Shown here: in pieces, positions 23,594 to 35,290 of the stretch
Layout of the letters: every line of letters begins with the position of its first letter
Position numbering within the stretch: position 1 is the stretch's first letter
Assembly (NCBI GenBank): GCA_004154925.1
Contig: QJNS01000194.1
Coordinates: 89,068 to 153,067 of the forward strand
From: Monosporascus cannonballus
Lineage: Eukaryota; Ascomycota; Sordariomycetes; Xylariales
Reading direction: 5' to 3'
Length of the DNA: 64,000 nt
Program-made: the position numbers and the translations under genes
Notes under the pieces: generated by a model
Databases searched by the model: none
What the model was told of the DNA's origin: nothing
The model's input: only the letters and a program-made list of their open reading frames with translations

Positions 23594-24880
23594 ATGTGCC
23601 ACTACACAACATATTACATGCTCTGTGGTCATGCAGCCACAATCTCCTGGCCGTGCCTGCTCCGCTCCTGCATGCAATCAGCCATTGAACAGCCGCCCGT
23701 TAGCGCTCTTTGCCCGCGATGTCTGGGTTAGGAGCCCGACTCACAGGTGCTAATGCAGAGCTCGCTGTTCGGGCCGGTGCCGCATTATATCTGGACTGCC
23801 CAGCCCGGGTATATCCTGCATCAAGAAGCGCAACTGCAGGATAGAGGAAGTCTGCCTCGCAACGAAACGGTGAATGCTAGCCACGGCAAGGAGAAGAGAG
23901 GAGCTCCGCCTTTGGAAGCAGCGGGTCGACATGGAGGTGACTATAATGCAGACTGCCGAAATAGCTCGAGAAGCAAAGACACGTCGAATAATGATGACGA
24001 CATGAACAATTACACAGTCTCGGAGGAATCCAATCTTATTAAGAAATCACCACACGTGGCGAAGAGTCATGGCGTTGGCAATCATGCAAGGCGCCACTCC
24101 CGGAGGTCCCGTACACCATCGACTAGCCGACAGGGAAGTCTAACGATCGCTGAGAACGGGGAGTTCATACTTGGCCCGCAATGGGATGTCCCGACTCGCG
24201 AAGGGGCACTAGACTTCGCTGGCTACGGCATGGAGAGGGTCGAAGTCAAGTCACTGCAATACTCAGCTGAGCACCGGTCTCACGTCACTCTCACAGAGCA
24301 GATAGATTCCTGCGACGTCTCCATGTCTGGCGCCCTCCCCTTGGAAACCCCAGAATTGGCGTCGTCACTCAGGAATTCGAATTGCTCTCCCTTTATGTGC
24401 ATAGGCTGTCCATCGACCCCAGAGGTTCCGGTTGAGCTCCCCCCGAGACCAAGCAGCAAGATGGGGTGGCTCCGCAGCAATGGCCTGCGTCGCCTCTCGG
24501 AACTGTTCATTTCGTCGCCGTCAGACCGCTATGAGTCCGAGCTGAAGAACGAGTGCCTGAAGCGTCCAGAGCACCGTGGCAGTCACAATAATCACCATGA
24601 TTCCGCCTTCAGGGTGGAGACAGACGCAATACGGGCTCGCCCACAATCAACAACCCCCAGACGCAGCATCCCCAACGAGAGAGATGCGCGACCGATTTCT
24701 GGAATGGGACGTGATGTTTCAAGGACAGAAAGAGCGGCCCCTTCGTACCAGAGGCCTATCCGGAGCGTGGGGGAGCTTGACAGCCATGATGAGTCCGACC
24801 AGGAGTTATGCCCTAGGGACCCGCGGCGGACGAGGGGATTTTATAAGGACAGAGGTTACTTTCAAGGATGCGAAGGGTAA
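23594..24880 (+). pseudogene. Fungal protein with Cys-rich start and long disordered body, one in-frame TAG
   Basis: From ATG 23594 (context CACCATGTGC) the first 45 codons contain M-C-H-Y...C-G-H...C...C-P-R-C, resembling the short N-terminal zinc-binding-like signature of a fungal hypothetical family. TAG at 23729-23731 interrupts, and the same frame continues for about 383 codons to 24880. The body is Ser/Arg/Pro-rich and probably disordered; a conserved-looking block, F-I-L-G-P-Q-W-D-V-P, sits near the middle. Either the gene is freshly inactivated or translation starts at ATG 23747 and lacks the Cys motif. No function can be named. Confidence 0.5.
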
Positions 24881-25108
24881 AGAGAGGTGTCATCAGGGCC
24901 ACTATATGGAAATGATCACAGGAGGCACCCAAGGTATCTTTGCGAATTATATTCCGAGTATATGGCATTATTGGCTTGGACTTGCCTACACACAGCTCGG
25001 GTGCCCTAGAGTCGTCTTGTCCTGATGACATCCTGTGATCGGGCATCGTAGTAAGCATTGAGTACTCAAACTCGAGCCTTTAAGGAGCTTCATTGGTATT
25101 GTGACATC

Positions 25109-27310
25109 TTATATGTTATAAACCTTCTTGTGTGCCCTAGGCGCCGGCTCGACGACTATGGGCTCCACCACAGCCACTTCCTCTTGAAGGTCATGCGGAT
25201 CGCCGTATTCCGGCTTCTTCGAGATCCTGCGGTTTGACAGCGCATATAAGACCAAGAGAGCGCAGTTGCTCGCCACGGCTAGAGAGATAGCCCCGACGAT
25301 GATAGTCCGCCCACGGTAGTAGAGCGGTCGATCATCTGATCGGAAGATCTGAGCCCCAGCTATGAGGGCGACGTTTATCCCCATAGTGGGCAAGGCCTGG
25401 TGAACAAGAGACTATTAGCTGACGGTCTAATCCTCGTTAAACACGTAAGTCTACATACCAGCCTGATTGGCCTCTGTTCCTCAGACCGGGAGTTGATCGA
25501 TAGCCAGGACACGTTCACCGAATCTTATGCCCGTAAGCCCACTACACACCCCCTTCAGAAGGGGATACGACACTCACTCCACCAGTTGTAGTTGGCTCTG
25601 ATCATCGTAATCATGGCATATCTAGTAGTTGCAGACGCATTATCCGGGAGACACCTAAATGCTATCTTCAAACAACGGGTCAACCGATGCTGGCATACCG
25701 GAAAACTGATGTGACATACTGAAAAGGCCAACATAGTCATGGTTCCAATCAGCGTTATAATTCCGCGTCTGTTAGTCCGGTCACTATATCCGATGTGTCA
25801 AGGGACAAGTTCGACGGATGCAGGGAGGTGTAGATACTAACGCAACGTATCCCACGCCCAAGACCAAACACAAGCTGATCCAGTCTGCAACCGAGAACAG
25901 CGCGTTGGAAGCGAGGGCCTCGTATCCGAAGGAATTGATGATCGAGGGCCCGTAGATGGCCAAGGACGCCGACGGGATCGCACCACAGAGCGTCATCATC
26001 GCATGCAACCACAGCTTCTTGTTCGCGAGCTGATAGTGGTAGGTTAGTAGAGCCCCGCTGTCGCTATTCAATTGTGAACGAATAACCCACGGTTTTGAAA
26101 ACCGCCTTGAACGGGATGTTTTGGGATACGGCGCGTTTGTACGAATCCTCCTGGACGATGCGCTGTCTTAGGATGAAAGCCTCCCGATCCGTGAAGTAGC
26201 GTAGCCCGACGAACGGGACGGGCCGGGATAGCGAGGCCGGGAACAGACAACCGAACACGACGCCCATGAGAACCGTCCACATCCCCTCGATCTGGTTGTC
26301 ATGTGAGTGATTCTCGTACTGGGGGGTCAGGTCGCGGACACGTACCAGGAACAGCCACTGCCAGCCACCCAGGCCACTTACCCCACGCATGTGCAATCTG
26401 AGGGATACGGTTGTTAAATGACGGAAGTGCTATGCTTGCGATACATTACTCACATGCCATAGGCTAGCAGCCCGTTGACGGCCTGGCCCAGCAGGTAACC
26501 CGCGAAGAAGGCCGCGAACCGGCGGCTTAGCTCCGAGTTCTTGTACCATTGCGAGAGCGTGTAGAGCCCCGCGGGCATGAATCCGGCTTCGAGGATGCTG
26601 TACGAGTTAATAGCTCAACAGGCATCTGAGGGTGTGCCGTCTTCTCGTACCCAAGCAATAGCCTCGTTGCAAGGAATGAGCCGAGTCCCCGCTGGAAGGC
26701 TTGGAATGCCGCCGCGAGGCCCCTTTCCTCCCATTAGTCGATAAGGTCGGCATGAATCGATCGGGGAACCAGAATTTACCAGGCGATTATCTGACATGTG
26801 ATCCAGATCTGAGGTCCGATTCGGTACAGGACCATATTGCAGGGAATCTGTTCTTGTTAGGAAAGTGGGTCCAATATTTGGGCCGTAATGGGCAAAGTAA
26901 TTACTTCGAGCAGGGTCAGTCCAGCAGACAAGAGTTGCTGGCCAATATTGAACTGGTTCTGCGTGATGCCCACATCGGCCAAGAAGTTGTCCGTCAAAGC
27001 AAACCCACTTCCGTAGTTAGTTTTGAGGGGTTCGGACTTTTACGGTAATTCTCCACTGACATGTTCGCGCGATCTAGCTGGAACATAAAGTAAATCGCCA
27101 TCAACATGGACAGCACAATGAAGTCGATCCTGGATAAACCGTTAATGTGATACTAAGCTATCTAGGGCGATTGATAGCTTACTTCTTGACCACTGCCTTC
27201 TCCTCTTCTGGCATCCAGGACATGTCAGGGCAGCTGCCTGGCCGTATATCTGGTGATCCCGTAAGGGGTTCCCTTTTTTCACCATTGGAAGAGGGGGTTA
27301 AGTCGGACAT
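25109..27310 (-). CDS. MFS transporter, allantoate permease-like (anion:cation symporter family)
   Basis: The gene starts at ATG 27310 with a Ser/Pro-rich cytosolic N-terminus and is cut by about nine short introns. Membrane segments read across predicted splices: M-A-I-Y-F-M-F-Q-L-D-R-A-N-M-S (helix 1 with the LDR motif), I-L-E-A-G-F-M-P-A-G-L-Y, L-L-G-Q-A-V-N-G-L-L-A-Y-G, W-Q-W-L-F-L, and P-T-M-G-I-N-V-A-L-I-A-G-A-Q-I near the C-terminus. These match the Dal5/Tna1-type family, importers of small organic anions such as allantoate or nicotinate at the plasma membrane. The stop is at 25109-25111. Exon limits around 25400-25850 are unclear to me, and a lesion there cannot be excluded. The substrate is not predictable. 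Confidence 0.75.
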
Positions 27311-28202
27311 TGTCTTCGGGTGATTCCGAACGCGTGCCGTCCGATTGCCTGCCTAGCGTAAATGAATCGAAATGATATGTGATCTTCACGCAATATATAG
27401 TCAGTCGGGTTGTCGGACAAGAAGGAACGGTGGGAACCTCAAGAACGCTGGAACGAGGAGATATAGTTTTCTTTTAAGGTGTAAACGAAGATGGCCATGA
27501 TCAGACAGCAAGGATCAAGGCTGGCTGAACTGAACATCAACGATAAGCCCAGCGTGGCATTGGATAAGACCTTCGGCAGTTCGTAGGGGCCGCCGCTGCA
27601 GTGCTACCCTGAGAGCGATCTGGACCGCCGGATTTACACAATGTCGGCATATCGAGATCACAGGGATCAATGCCGAGAGATCGACGAGGGAAGCTTCCCC
27701 TTCGAATCATGATGGCATAGTGGCACGGAATTATAGTATCATGGAGTGCATGTTGTGGTATCGTGAGGAAGCATTAACGAATTTGCCAAGGCTCTACTGA
27801 GTTGCTCTTCATACCTGTCACCAATGTGTGGACTATGACGCACTTGAATCTAGCTGACTAAGGGGCAAGAAACCAAGTGTGGTGCGCAACATACTGTAGG
27901 TAAGATCGAATAGCCTTGTAAAAGGGTAAGTTATCCAGCAGCTCGATTACACGGCACACGCACATACACACTCATCAGTATATACACACGGAGAAGCACC
28001 TTCCGAGAATGCAGAACCTATGGTCGTGGGGGTTGCGCCAGATTTTGGAACAGCCGGTCCCTTCGTATAAGTGTACGTAGGACGATGGAATAAGTGAAGA
28101 TATTCGCATTTATTTCCGATGTAGAGGACTTGCACCGTGTTTACAATACCAGGAGCCAAAATACATGGAAGAACAACATCAAAAAAATCCTGGTTGATCT
28201 CC
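27311..28202. other. Intergenic between MFS transporter and aldo/keto reductase; short ORF only
   Basis: A 31-codon frame starts at ATG 27491 with gene-like composition but no family resemblance. A CA/TA-rich microsatellite-like run lies at about 27955-27990. Nothing else was recognised. Confidence 0.3.
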
Positions 28203-29273
28203 TCAAACCTCAGTGGTGTCTGTCATGTCGAGCCAGTTCTTGAACTCCCCGGCAACGATCTCGCCAGCATGTGAGAACTCTTTCAGATAGGCGTCGACTT
28301 CGTCCATGTCCTTATCGGTCAACTCGACCACCTTGGTGTTCTCCCTCACCCTCTCCAGTGACCCGCCACCGGGGATGGGTATGGTGATCGGCATGCCGGG
28401 GCGCTTCGACAAGCTGGCGACCCAGCTGATGGCGAACTGGGCCGGCGTGCAGCTCTTCTTCGCCGCCCACTCCCCCACCTTCTCGATGAGCCTGAGATTG
28501 GCCTCGAAGTTCTCCCCTTGGTTGCACGGGCGGTGTTTCGCGAAACCGTTCTTGATGTCTTCGAGGCTCCTGACCTTTCCTGACAGGATACTGTTGGCAA
28601 GCGGGGAATAGCCGCATGACGGTGTAAGCACGTACAAGGAGATACGATGGGACGTGTATTCCACTCACGCGAATATGGGTATCCCGAGCTCGGCACATGC
28701 CTCGCAGACACCGTTAGTCGGGTCATCGGTTGCCCACAGGGAGATCTCGACCTCGACTGCCGCAACCTTGGTGATCTTGACTGCCTGGCGGATGGTGTTG
28801 GCATTGATTCCCGAGAGTGCCACGCCCCCGATCTTACTTTCCTTGACGAACCGGTCGAGGAGGCGCAGGGACTCGAGATACTCGGCTTGGGAGGCCCTTC
28901 GAGCCATTTCGAACATGTCGATCTTAGCCTTGCCTCCGAGCAGGTTGAGGCAGTTCTGGACGCTCTCGCACGTATATTCGGGGCTATTGTCCACATCTAA
29001 GGGGAAGCGAAACCCGCCCTTGATGTTGAGGCAGACCCTGTCGGCGTCCTGGGGGTACTTGTCGAAATACTTGCTCAGGAGACTCAAGGAGTTATCTTGC
29101 AGCGAGGTGCCATAGAACTCGCCGCCGTTCCAGGCGTTCGCGCCGGCCTCCAGCGCAGCTTTCGTGATGGCAATCTTCTCTTCCCCGGTGCTTTCCGTGG
29201 TGGGATACCATGTCAAGCCCATCAGGCCGTAGCCGATGGGTCCAACCTCCTTTCCCAGGATGGCGTAGCCCAT
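28203..29273 (-). CDS. Aldo/keto reductase, pyridoxal reductase-like (AKR8 type)
   Basis: Exon 1 (29273-28669) ends at a GTGAGT donor. Exon 2 (28611-28203) begins with C-TAT-TCC, restoring the conserved Y-S-P-L motif that in this family follows a buried strand. The total is 337 residues, close to the length of yeast pyridoxal reductase. Residues 49-55 (N-G-G-E-F-Y-G) hold the catalytic Tyr at about 54. I-P-I-P-G-G near residue 270 is the cofactor-binding segment. The enzyme reduces aldehydes with NADPH, probably pyridoxal to pyridoxine. The intron ends in GG, not AG (28612-28613). The next in-frame AG would delete seven conserved residues. The gene may therefore be weakly spliced or recently damaged. 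Confidence 0.85.
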
Positions 29274-30321
29274 AGGTGAGTGCGGTGAGAACGTGATGCC
29301 GGCTAAAGGTGACCAGATGCTTGACGCCGTGAAGGCCGTGGTAGAGCTCGATGTCGATTCTTGCCGATATAGATAGATCCCAGCACTACGTAGTAGCCGA
29401 AAGCCTACTAGCTAAATAATTAGAGCTGCGGACTATCGAGGCTATACCTATGCCACTTCAGCCGCGCGCGATGTCCGTTGAAGCATCTTATCTCCCTGGC
29501 TGTAACCGGCAACGGAATTAGCAACAAGTGAAAAGCGAGGTGCTTATGGACTCTTGTCAGATCCTGAAGTGCCGAAAAATGTGAGGCCCCACACTACGGC
29601 GGGACATTATCAGGTCTTAAATCTCACAACTCTGTTGCATGTAAAATTCATCATGGCATATGTAAGACCTTAGATCAGTTAGGTCTTTGGCGGTGGCATG
29701 TCCCGGACATAACAAAAAGTCAAGCAGTCGCAATGTTTAGACTCGCGATCACTGTTCTTAAGTCCGGGAAACCGTACGGTCAGTTGACATGGACGGAAGA
29801 ATCGGCTATGAACTAATTGAGATATCGGTTCGACAAAGAATGAGGCACAGCAATTGCGGGGGTAAGCCTTCGTCCTCGCGATATGCTGCGGTGGTCCGCT
29901 ATTCGCAGAACTCGTGTTACTGTAACTAATCATCCCGCATGTCAGGTGGTTTCAAAGCTCTCGATCCGACCACCATAGTCTACGTTTCGCCCGTGGCATG
30001 GTATACAATGAGATAAGACTGGCGTCTTTCAAGGGATTCGGTTTATAGCAACGGTATTGGGGAGTTAATATGACTAAGCATATGCGTCAATGCCGTTGCC
30101 GCACAGCATCACCTCCTCGCCAAGACGATATCCACGACTTATGGAAATACCCAGTGCGTTCTGCCCTCCCTCGCTATTTTCTGGTTCCATCTTTGTGGGT
30201 CGAAGTAACGTCTGGCTGGCATCGTATTACTTGCGCACCCGACCCCTAAGAGGTACCAGCAGCGATGCGTCGGCGTGCGCCTCTTGGCTCGAAGCCGGCT
30301 CAGAGGCAGTCGAAACGACCA
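29274..30321. other. Intergenic, no gene seen
   Basis: Only short frames without family resemblance occur on either strand. No repeat related to the LTRs was seen. Confidence 0.3.
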
Positions 30322-31496
30322 TCACAGGACGCCGGCTTCGGCAAGTCGTTGTTTGAACTCTTCTGTGCGAGCCCGCACGCTTGTTCCATTCCAGAGTTCT
30401 TCGGAGAGGTAGGAGTTCCGGCTCAGCTTTGGAATTCCGAACTGTTCTATCGCATAACTGGCAGCGACAGCACCACAAATGGATGCTTCCCTAGCGTCGC
30501 CCGTCTCCTGGAACGCAGCGGCAAATCCTCCTAGGAAAGCATTGCCCGCACCTGTAGGGTCCACCACTTTAGTAGTGGGTTTATCGTAGAAGGGGGTTAG
30601 CCATTCGGCACCGGAGCCGGATAGAGTCAGAGAGCCGTGCTCGCCACAGCGCACGACAACTAGGCCCTGTCCATTTTCTCCAACTCCGTAATGCAGGAAT
30701 TTTCTGGCCTGCGACTCGATGGCGGGCTTTGAAAAACCCGAGCCTCCCTTTTCCTTTCCCTCGACTAGGTATCCTAGCTCCAGGTGGTTCGGCGAGAAGA
30801 TGTCAACGTGCTTGCACGCTTCGAGGTGAGCTATCAGGGTGGAAATATCGCAAGTGAGAGGAGCTGGTTCCCAGACAATTAGGGGGCGACCAGGAATCTT
30901 GTATCGATCCCGTAGTCCGCGGAGAGCTGATACTTGGGCCACGAGGTCGTCCGGTGACGCTAAAATATGAAACGAGCTGGATCGGAGAAGGTTAGAGTGT
31001 TCCAGGTGATGGGGTGAAGGCTGTAGTCGTGGCGTAACATAGGAAAACGTCTTTTCTGGAGTAACACATCAGCCTCCGCTTGCCACCCACTCTCCATTGG
31101 ACTTACTGCCGAATACGGTATCCTCGTACACCAGCAGTCCCCTAGTTGACGGCTTATCTTCCACTTTGTGCAACCGGAGGCGCATCTTCCAGCTCTGCAG
31201 TGACCGCATAATAACCTCTGGGAAGTCATTACCAGCTAGGATAAGACAGCCCACTGCCGTCGAGCGTAAGCCAGCATTGAAAAGCCGAGCACCGAGTGTA
31301 GCTGTTTCCAGGCCAGTTAGTTATAATCTGCTTCTACTACTAATAGAAAGGATGGCGCACCGTATAGACCTGAACCTCCGGGAATATCGCTGAGAGTCGG
31401 TTGATATGGGAATCGTAGTTCGTCTATTACCATCATCCCCAGTGAGACGAAGCTGGGGTCTCTCTTCCTGGTCACTTTTGTCCAATATTGACCCAT
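30322..31496 (-). CDS. pfkB-family carbohydrate kinase-like protein, MAK32 type
   Basis: Three exons (31496-31361, 31301-31107, 31055-30322) with canonical introns of 59 and 51 bp give 354 residues. The joins restore D-I-P-G-G-S-G-L-Y-A-T-L-G-A-R-L, the N-terminal pfkB glycine motif, and later A-G-N-D-F-P. Near the C-terminus the signature reads V-V-D-P-T-G-A-G-N-A-F-L-G-G-F. In active ribokinase-like enzymes the residue after G-A-G is the catalytic Asp; here it is Asn (about residue 282). Yeast Mak32 is tied to maintenance of double-stranded RNA killer genomes, but its biochemistry is not settled as far as I know. All splices and frame look intact. Start choice: first ATG upstream of the conserved S-L-G-M-M strand. 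Confidence 0.85.
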
Positions 31497-31952
31497 TGCA
31501 AGACCGTACCGTGACTAGTTGCTTATGGAGGTGAATGAAAGATCAGTGGCCATCCTAGATGCTATTGCGATGTATTTTCATGATTGTGGTCACTGCCTAT
31601 TTTGATGCCTTGAGTTGGGAACAAGAACATGAATCACGTGTGTAGCTGCAGAAAATTGAGGCAGCCAATCAAAAACACGAGTATCCTTCCTTCTCATTGT
31701 CAGAGTTACATCCGATCTGTCGCCATTAGCAAAACCAGTAGGTGTATACAATCCATCAGGCTGCGAAGAGCCCGCTGACTAATTGAGGCTGCGTGCGCTG
31801 GGACGATGGATGCGAGTCACTCTTGGTTTGAAAAATTGGTTGCTACAAATTGTCCAGATGCAGGAGGACAACGCGGGTCATGTATTCCTTTGGAAGAGTA
31901 TATAAGCCCAGCATAATATGTGAGTTTGCTTCCATATCCCGGCTACTGGAGC

Positions 31953-32891
31953 TCAGAGTTTCACCGGGCTAGATTGCGCATCCTTGGGAGTTTTCACGCC
32001 ACCATCCGACGTGATCGGCCCCCAAGTAGCACCGGCGCCATAGGAATCGAAACTCTCATCGCCGTGGAAATGCCAGCCGCGTTCCTCGCCTTTGCTCAGA
32101 TGCCCGCACCAGCTATTCAAGACACAGTCCCATCCACCTGCAACGCCGCCGTTCGTCTTCCATTCCAGGTAATCTGAGTCCGACCAGTCGGTTTTGGCGC
32201 CCGGGTTCCTTCTCACGAACTTGCTGATGCCACACGTGTAGCATTGGAAGTCGTCTTCGTCTAGGTCATCCGGAGCTGAACCGGTGAGGACTCGGCCTGT
32301 GCATATGATCTGCGCTGCGTGACCGCACAGTAGTAGAGTGATGGGCTCGTTACCGCGGCTCTGCCTCTCGTACTCTTGGTCGACGTCTCTGATCAGTAGC
32401 GACAGCGCCTTTGCAAGTCGGTCGTGGACCTCGGCTATCCGCTCTCCATGTCGATCTGGAATGAGCAGTGACTGATACTGATCATCCAGAAAGGGGAAAA
32501 ACTCGTTCCGTAGCCTAGCAGGCTCCGCGGGCACAGGTTGCTCGAACCACGCCTTCCCGAACCATTCTCCGATACCCCGCTCGCCCCGAACTGTCAGATT
32601 CGGTGCGGCTTCCTTCCGGAGTCGTAGTACAGTTGGCCGCAGAGTCTCCAGACAGCGGTAGAAGAGGCTCGAGTAGATGCGCAGGCGGTCCTGGGCGGCT
32701 TTCTCTGATAGCTCTTTGCTCAGGTAGACGCCCGTCTCCTCGGCCTGGTCGGCGCCGTGCGCAGCTAGCGGTGGGTCCGCGGGCAAGCCAGTCGGGAATG
32801 GGTGGCTGGAGGTGTATTTGCCGGTACTGGGATCAAGTATCCAGGCCATTCGGTGACCATGCCTTAGTAAGAGGATCTCGGTGACCGGCAT
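31953..32891 (-). CDS. Histidine phosphatase superfamily protein (phosphoglycerate mutase-like)
   Basis: A single exon of 312 residues. L-L-L-R-H-G at residues 7-12 holds the phospho-accepting His11. S-S-L-F-Y-R ends in Arg79. E109 in G-I-G-E-W is the likely proton donor, and L-C-G-H-A has the second His at 191. All catalytic positions are present. The C-terminus is Gly/Trp-rich and resembles fungal relatives of the C-terminal domain of TFIIIC subunit Tfc7 and UBASH3-type phosphatases. The substrate is not predictable. It lies in the same orientation as the pfkB gene, with about 450 bp between them. It appears intact. Confidence 0.88.
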   Translation of the reverse strand: MPVTEILLLRHGHRMAWILDPSTGKYTSSHPFPTGLPADPPLAAHGADQAEETGVYLSKELSEKAAQDRLRIYSSLFYRCLETLRPTVLRLRKEAAPNLTVRGERGIGEWFGKAWFEQPVPAEPARLRNEFFPFLDDQYQSLLIPDRHGERIAEVHDRLAKALSLLIRDVDQEYERQSRGNEPITLLLCGHAAQIICTGRVLTGSAPDDLDEDDFQCYTCGISKFVRRNPGAKTDWSDSDYLEWKTNGGVAGGWDCVLNSWCGHLSKGEERGWHFHGDESFDSYGAGATWGPITSDGGVKTPKDAQSSPVKL

Positions 32892-34090
32892 TTTCCTCGC
32901 CCGGAACGGCCCGCGTGTCCCACTGGATTGAGAATCTTGGGAATATGCGGCGTGGTCTTATGCTACTAACTGCGGGCTTGTACCTGAAGGATTTCTGAGA
33001 TTATCTGCGCGGATATCGTGATGATGCAGCTTGTAATTAATGGGACGCTCCGTTATGGCACGGGTTGCTTCTAAATGGGTGCCGAGGTTCAGGCGTCAGA
33101 ACCAAGTGTTTGCCATTACAAAGCGACCCACATAGCCCCTGAAGAAGCACTTGAGCGTAGAAGTACATGTATTAGATGGAGAAGCATCTGGCTTGCGTAT
33201 AAAGAGTCCAGCTTATTCAAGAACCTTGGAAGAATGCCTACCTAGGTAGACAAACTGGTAGAACTGTCCGACGTCGAATAGAAGTTTCACGTCATTATTG
33301 AGGTGATAGATTTCATTGCTATCCTTGTTATAGAAGTTGTCTTACGTTATTGCATATTGAGGGGTAACGCCTTTGCAGACCCTTGCAAAGCCCCGTATTC
33401 ACTAAAAGAACATAATGCACATATAGGGGTAAGGAGCTCAGCTGAGCAATAGCAGCAAGCTGTTCTCTCGAATTTAGCTTTAGAGAAATCGGTATATAGA
33501 TGCATATCCATTAAGAGGCACAACCTTCTTTTTTGCATATTCAACCAAGTCGATATCTATAGCCAGACGAAGCTACCCATCGTCAAGATAGGGTCAGAGC
33601 ACGATGGAGACAACTTGCTCAACTCCTCAACTGAAGTGAGGATCTAATTCAACAGGAGGACAGCTTGAGGTGCATGGTAGGTTCTATTACCGGCCGTTAC
33701 TTCGCATAGTTCTGCTCGTTTCAACACTTAAACCATACTCATGAACACATGTGTGTTTCAGGATGAACATGCCAACATATTCAGCACTTATGGATGCGTA
33801 AAACAGACATATGTGCTACCGTTGTTTTCATCAGATTAACAGAGGGCTTGTACCTATAAAAGTAGTTTAGTGTGATATATACTTAGGTATCTCTTACCGT
33901 AAATAAGGCTGCAACATTCTAGATATCTGTATCAACACTACGTACCTCGATTCACAGATTGTTTACATATTTCAACCTGAGCATGGCCTCCGTCTTAATA
34001 CAGGACCTTTTGCTCTGGATTTGTTGATCTTATATGGACTCTGCGCGACCTGTAATCTGTTTGTCATCGCTTTATTATCACCAATAGAAC
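32892..34090. other. Intergenic, AT-leaning, no gene seen
   Basis: The region is rich in ATATA/TATATA runs and short frames. No repeat copy or RNA gene was recognised. Confidence 0.3.
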
Positions 34091-34297
34091 TGTGAGACCC
34101 TGACATCACACACAGAAGCATATAACTGAAGAAGAAGTGTATTAAAGGTTGCCTGACCTCTAGAAGGTCCCTGCTAGAAAGTGAAGGCAGCGAACCCTCC
34201 TTTTATACACGTAAATACAACTGTGGCCAAGAGAAAAGGTACCAGGGGTGCATGAAGTAATTTCCGCTAGGGCTGACTGGCTTTACTAGGTCTGACA
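34091..34297 (+). repeat. LTR family II copy 2 (no clear duplication)
   Basis: It starts TGTGAGACCCTGACATCACA and ends ACTAGGTCTGACA, aligning with copies 1 and 3. Flanks are AGAAC and GTGGT, so no target duplication is visible. It may be one end of a truncated element or a solo LTR whose flank was rearranged. The sequence after it does not encode recognisable gag or pol. Confidence 0.78.
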
Positions 34298-34589
34298 GTG
34301 GTCCTACCCTACCCGGAGATAACGCCGACTTGCGGCCGTCAACACCAAACGATTCCGAGTTGGAATGGGAATAAGACGAAATGGCCCAAGACTACGTTCG
34401 TGAAGAGGGTAAAGTCTCCATCATCCGGATTCGTTACCAACATGTGGCTAACAATCACGCCCAGAAGGACAAAAACTCTACTATAACCTTTATCAAAAAC
34501 CAGGTGGTATTCCTCCTGAAAGTGTGAGCGACTCTTATGGTCCATCCGATTCGCTGCCTAAACGAGAAAAGGCATCGTGACAGCGAGAG

Positions 34590-35290
34590 TTGGATACTAA
34601 ACCTCCGACCATCAAGGGCCCAGAGCCGGATCTTATCGATTTCTTCGAGTCCACCGAACAATCTCAAACACGCATAGCTACACAACCCCAGGCTCAACCC
34701 AAACACAAAGTGCAAATGGGCATGTCCCCCTGGGGACCTGTCCCGTTCCAAGTACAGCCGGCACGACCGTCCCAGCAGACCGGCTTCATCACACCACCGA
34801 CCTGGTTCCAACCAAGATCCTTTCACCCAGCAGACACAACGACCGGCCACAAGCGGATTTGCCACCCAGCCCCAGCCAGCCCCTCAAGTAAAGTCAGCGT
34901 TCACGGGCACAGGCTTTGGCAGGTCCTCCCCACAGTCGAACTTCCAACCGAGTTCCCTACCTCCTATCCCACAGGATTTCGTTACCAGCTTCCAGACCAG
35001 CACAACGCCCAGCTTCCAAGGCGACTCACAACCGCCTCAACAAACTGCCAACCCCTTCAGGTGCTATATACTCCAACAACAAACCGCTCGCCCTTTACAA
35101 CTACAAGTCCAACTACTAGAACAGCCGCTCTACAGCACTCCAACACCACCTAAAGAAATCCTTTCACACAGTCCTCTCCTTAAGCTACCCAACCTTTCAC
35201 CATACTTACCTCCAATTCGCCCTTCCACTCTCCATTGCCCGCTACCCAAGAGCAACAGCAAATACAATTACAACTCACCACACCAGCAGC
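34590..35290 (+). pseudogene. Remnant resembling the disordered tail of an AP180/ANTH clathrin adaptor
   Basis: The first frame reads G-P-E-P-D-L-I-D-F-F-E-S-T-E-Q. This is the acidic clathrin/AP2-binding motif found in fungal AP180-type proteins after the ANTH domain. It is followed by Gln/Pro-rich repeats such as S-Q-Q-T-G-F. After a frame change near 34820 another frame continues with F-Q-P-S-S-L-P-P-I-P-Q-D and Q-Q-T-A-N-P-F-R, typical of the same tail (NPF-type EH-domain ligands). No ANTH domain is visible upstream. AP180 proteins help form clathrin-coated vesicles at the plasma membrane. The copy is frameshifted and cannot work. The resemblance is from memory and moderately certain. Confidence 0.5.

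Noticed and set aside
25109..29273. MFS transporter and aldo/keto reductase as parts of a biosynthetic cluster with the methyltransferase
   Set aside because: No polyketide synthase, peptide synthetase or terpene enzyme is in the window and broken genes lie between.
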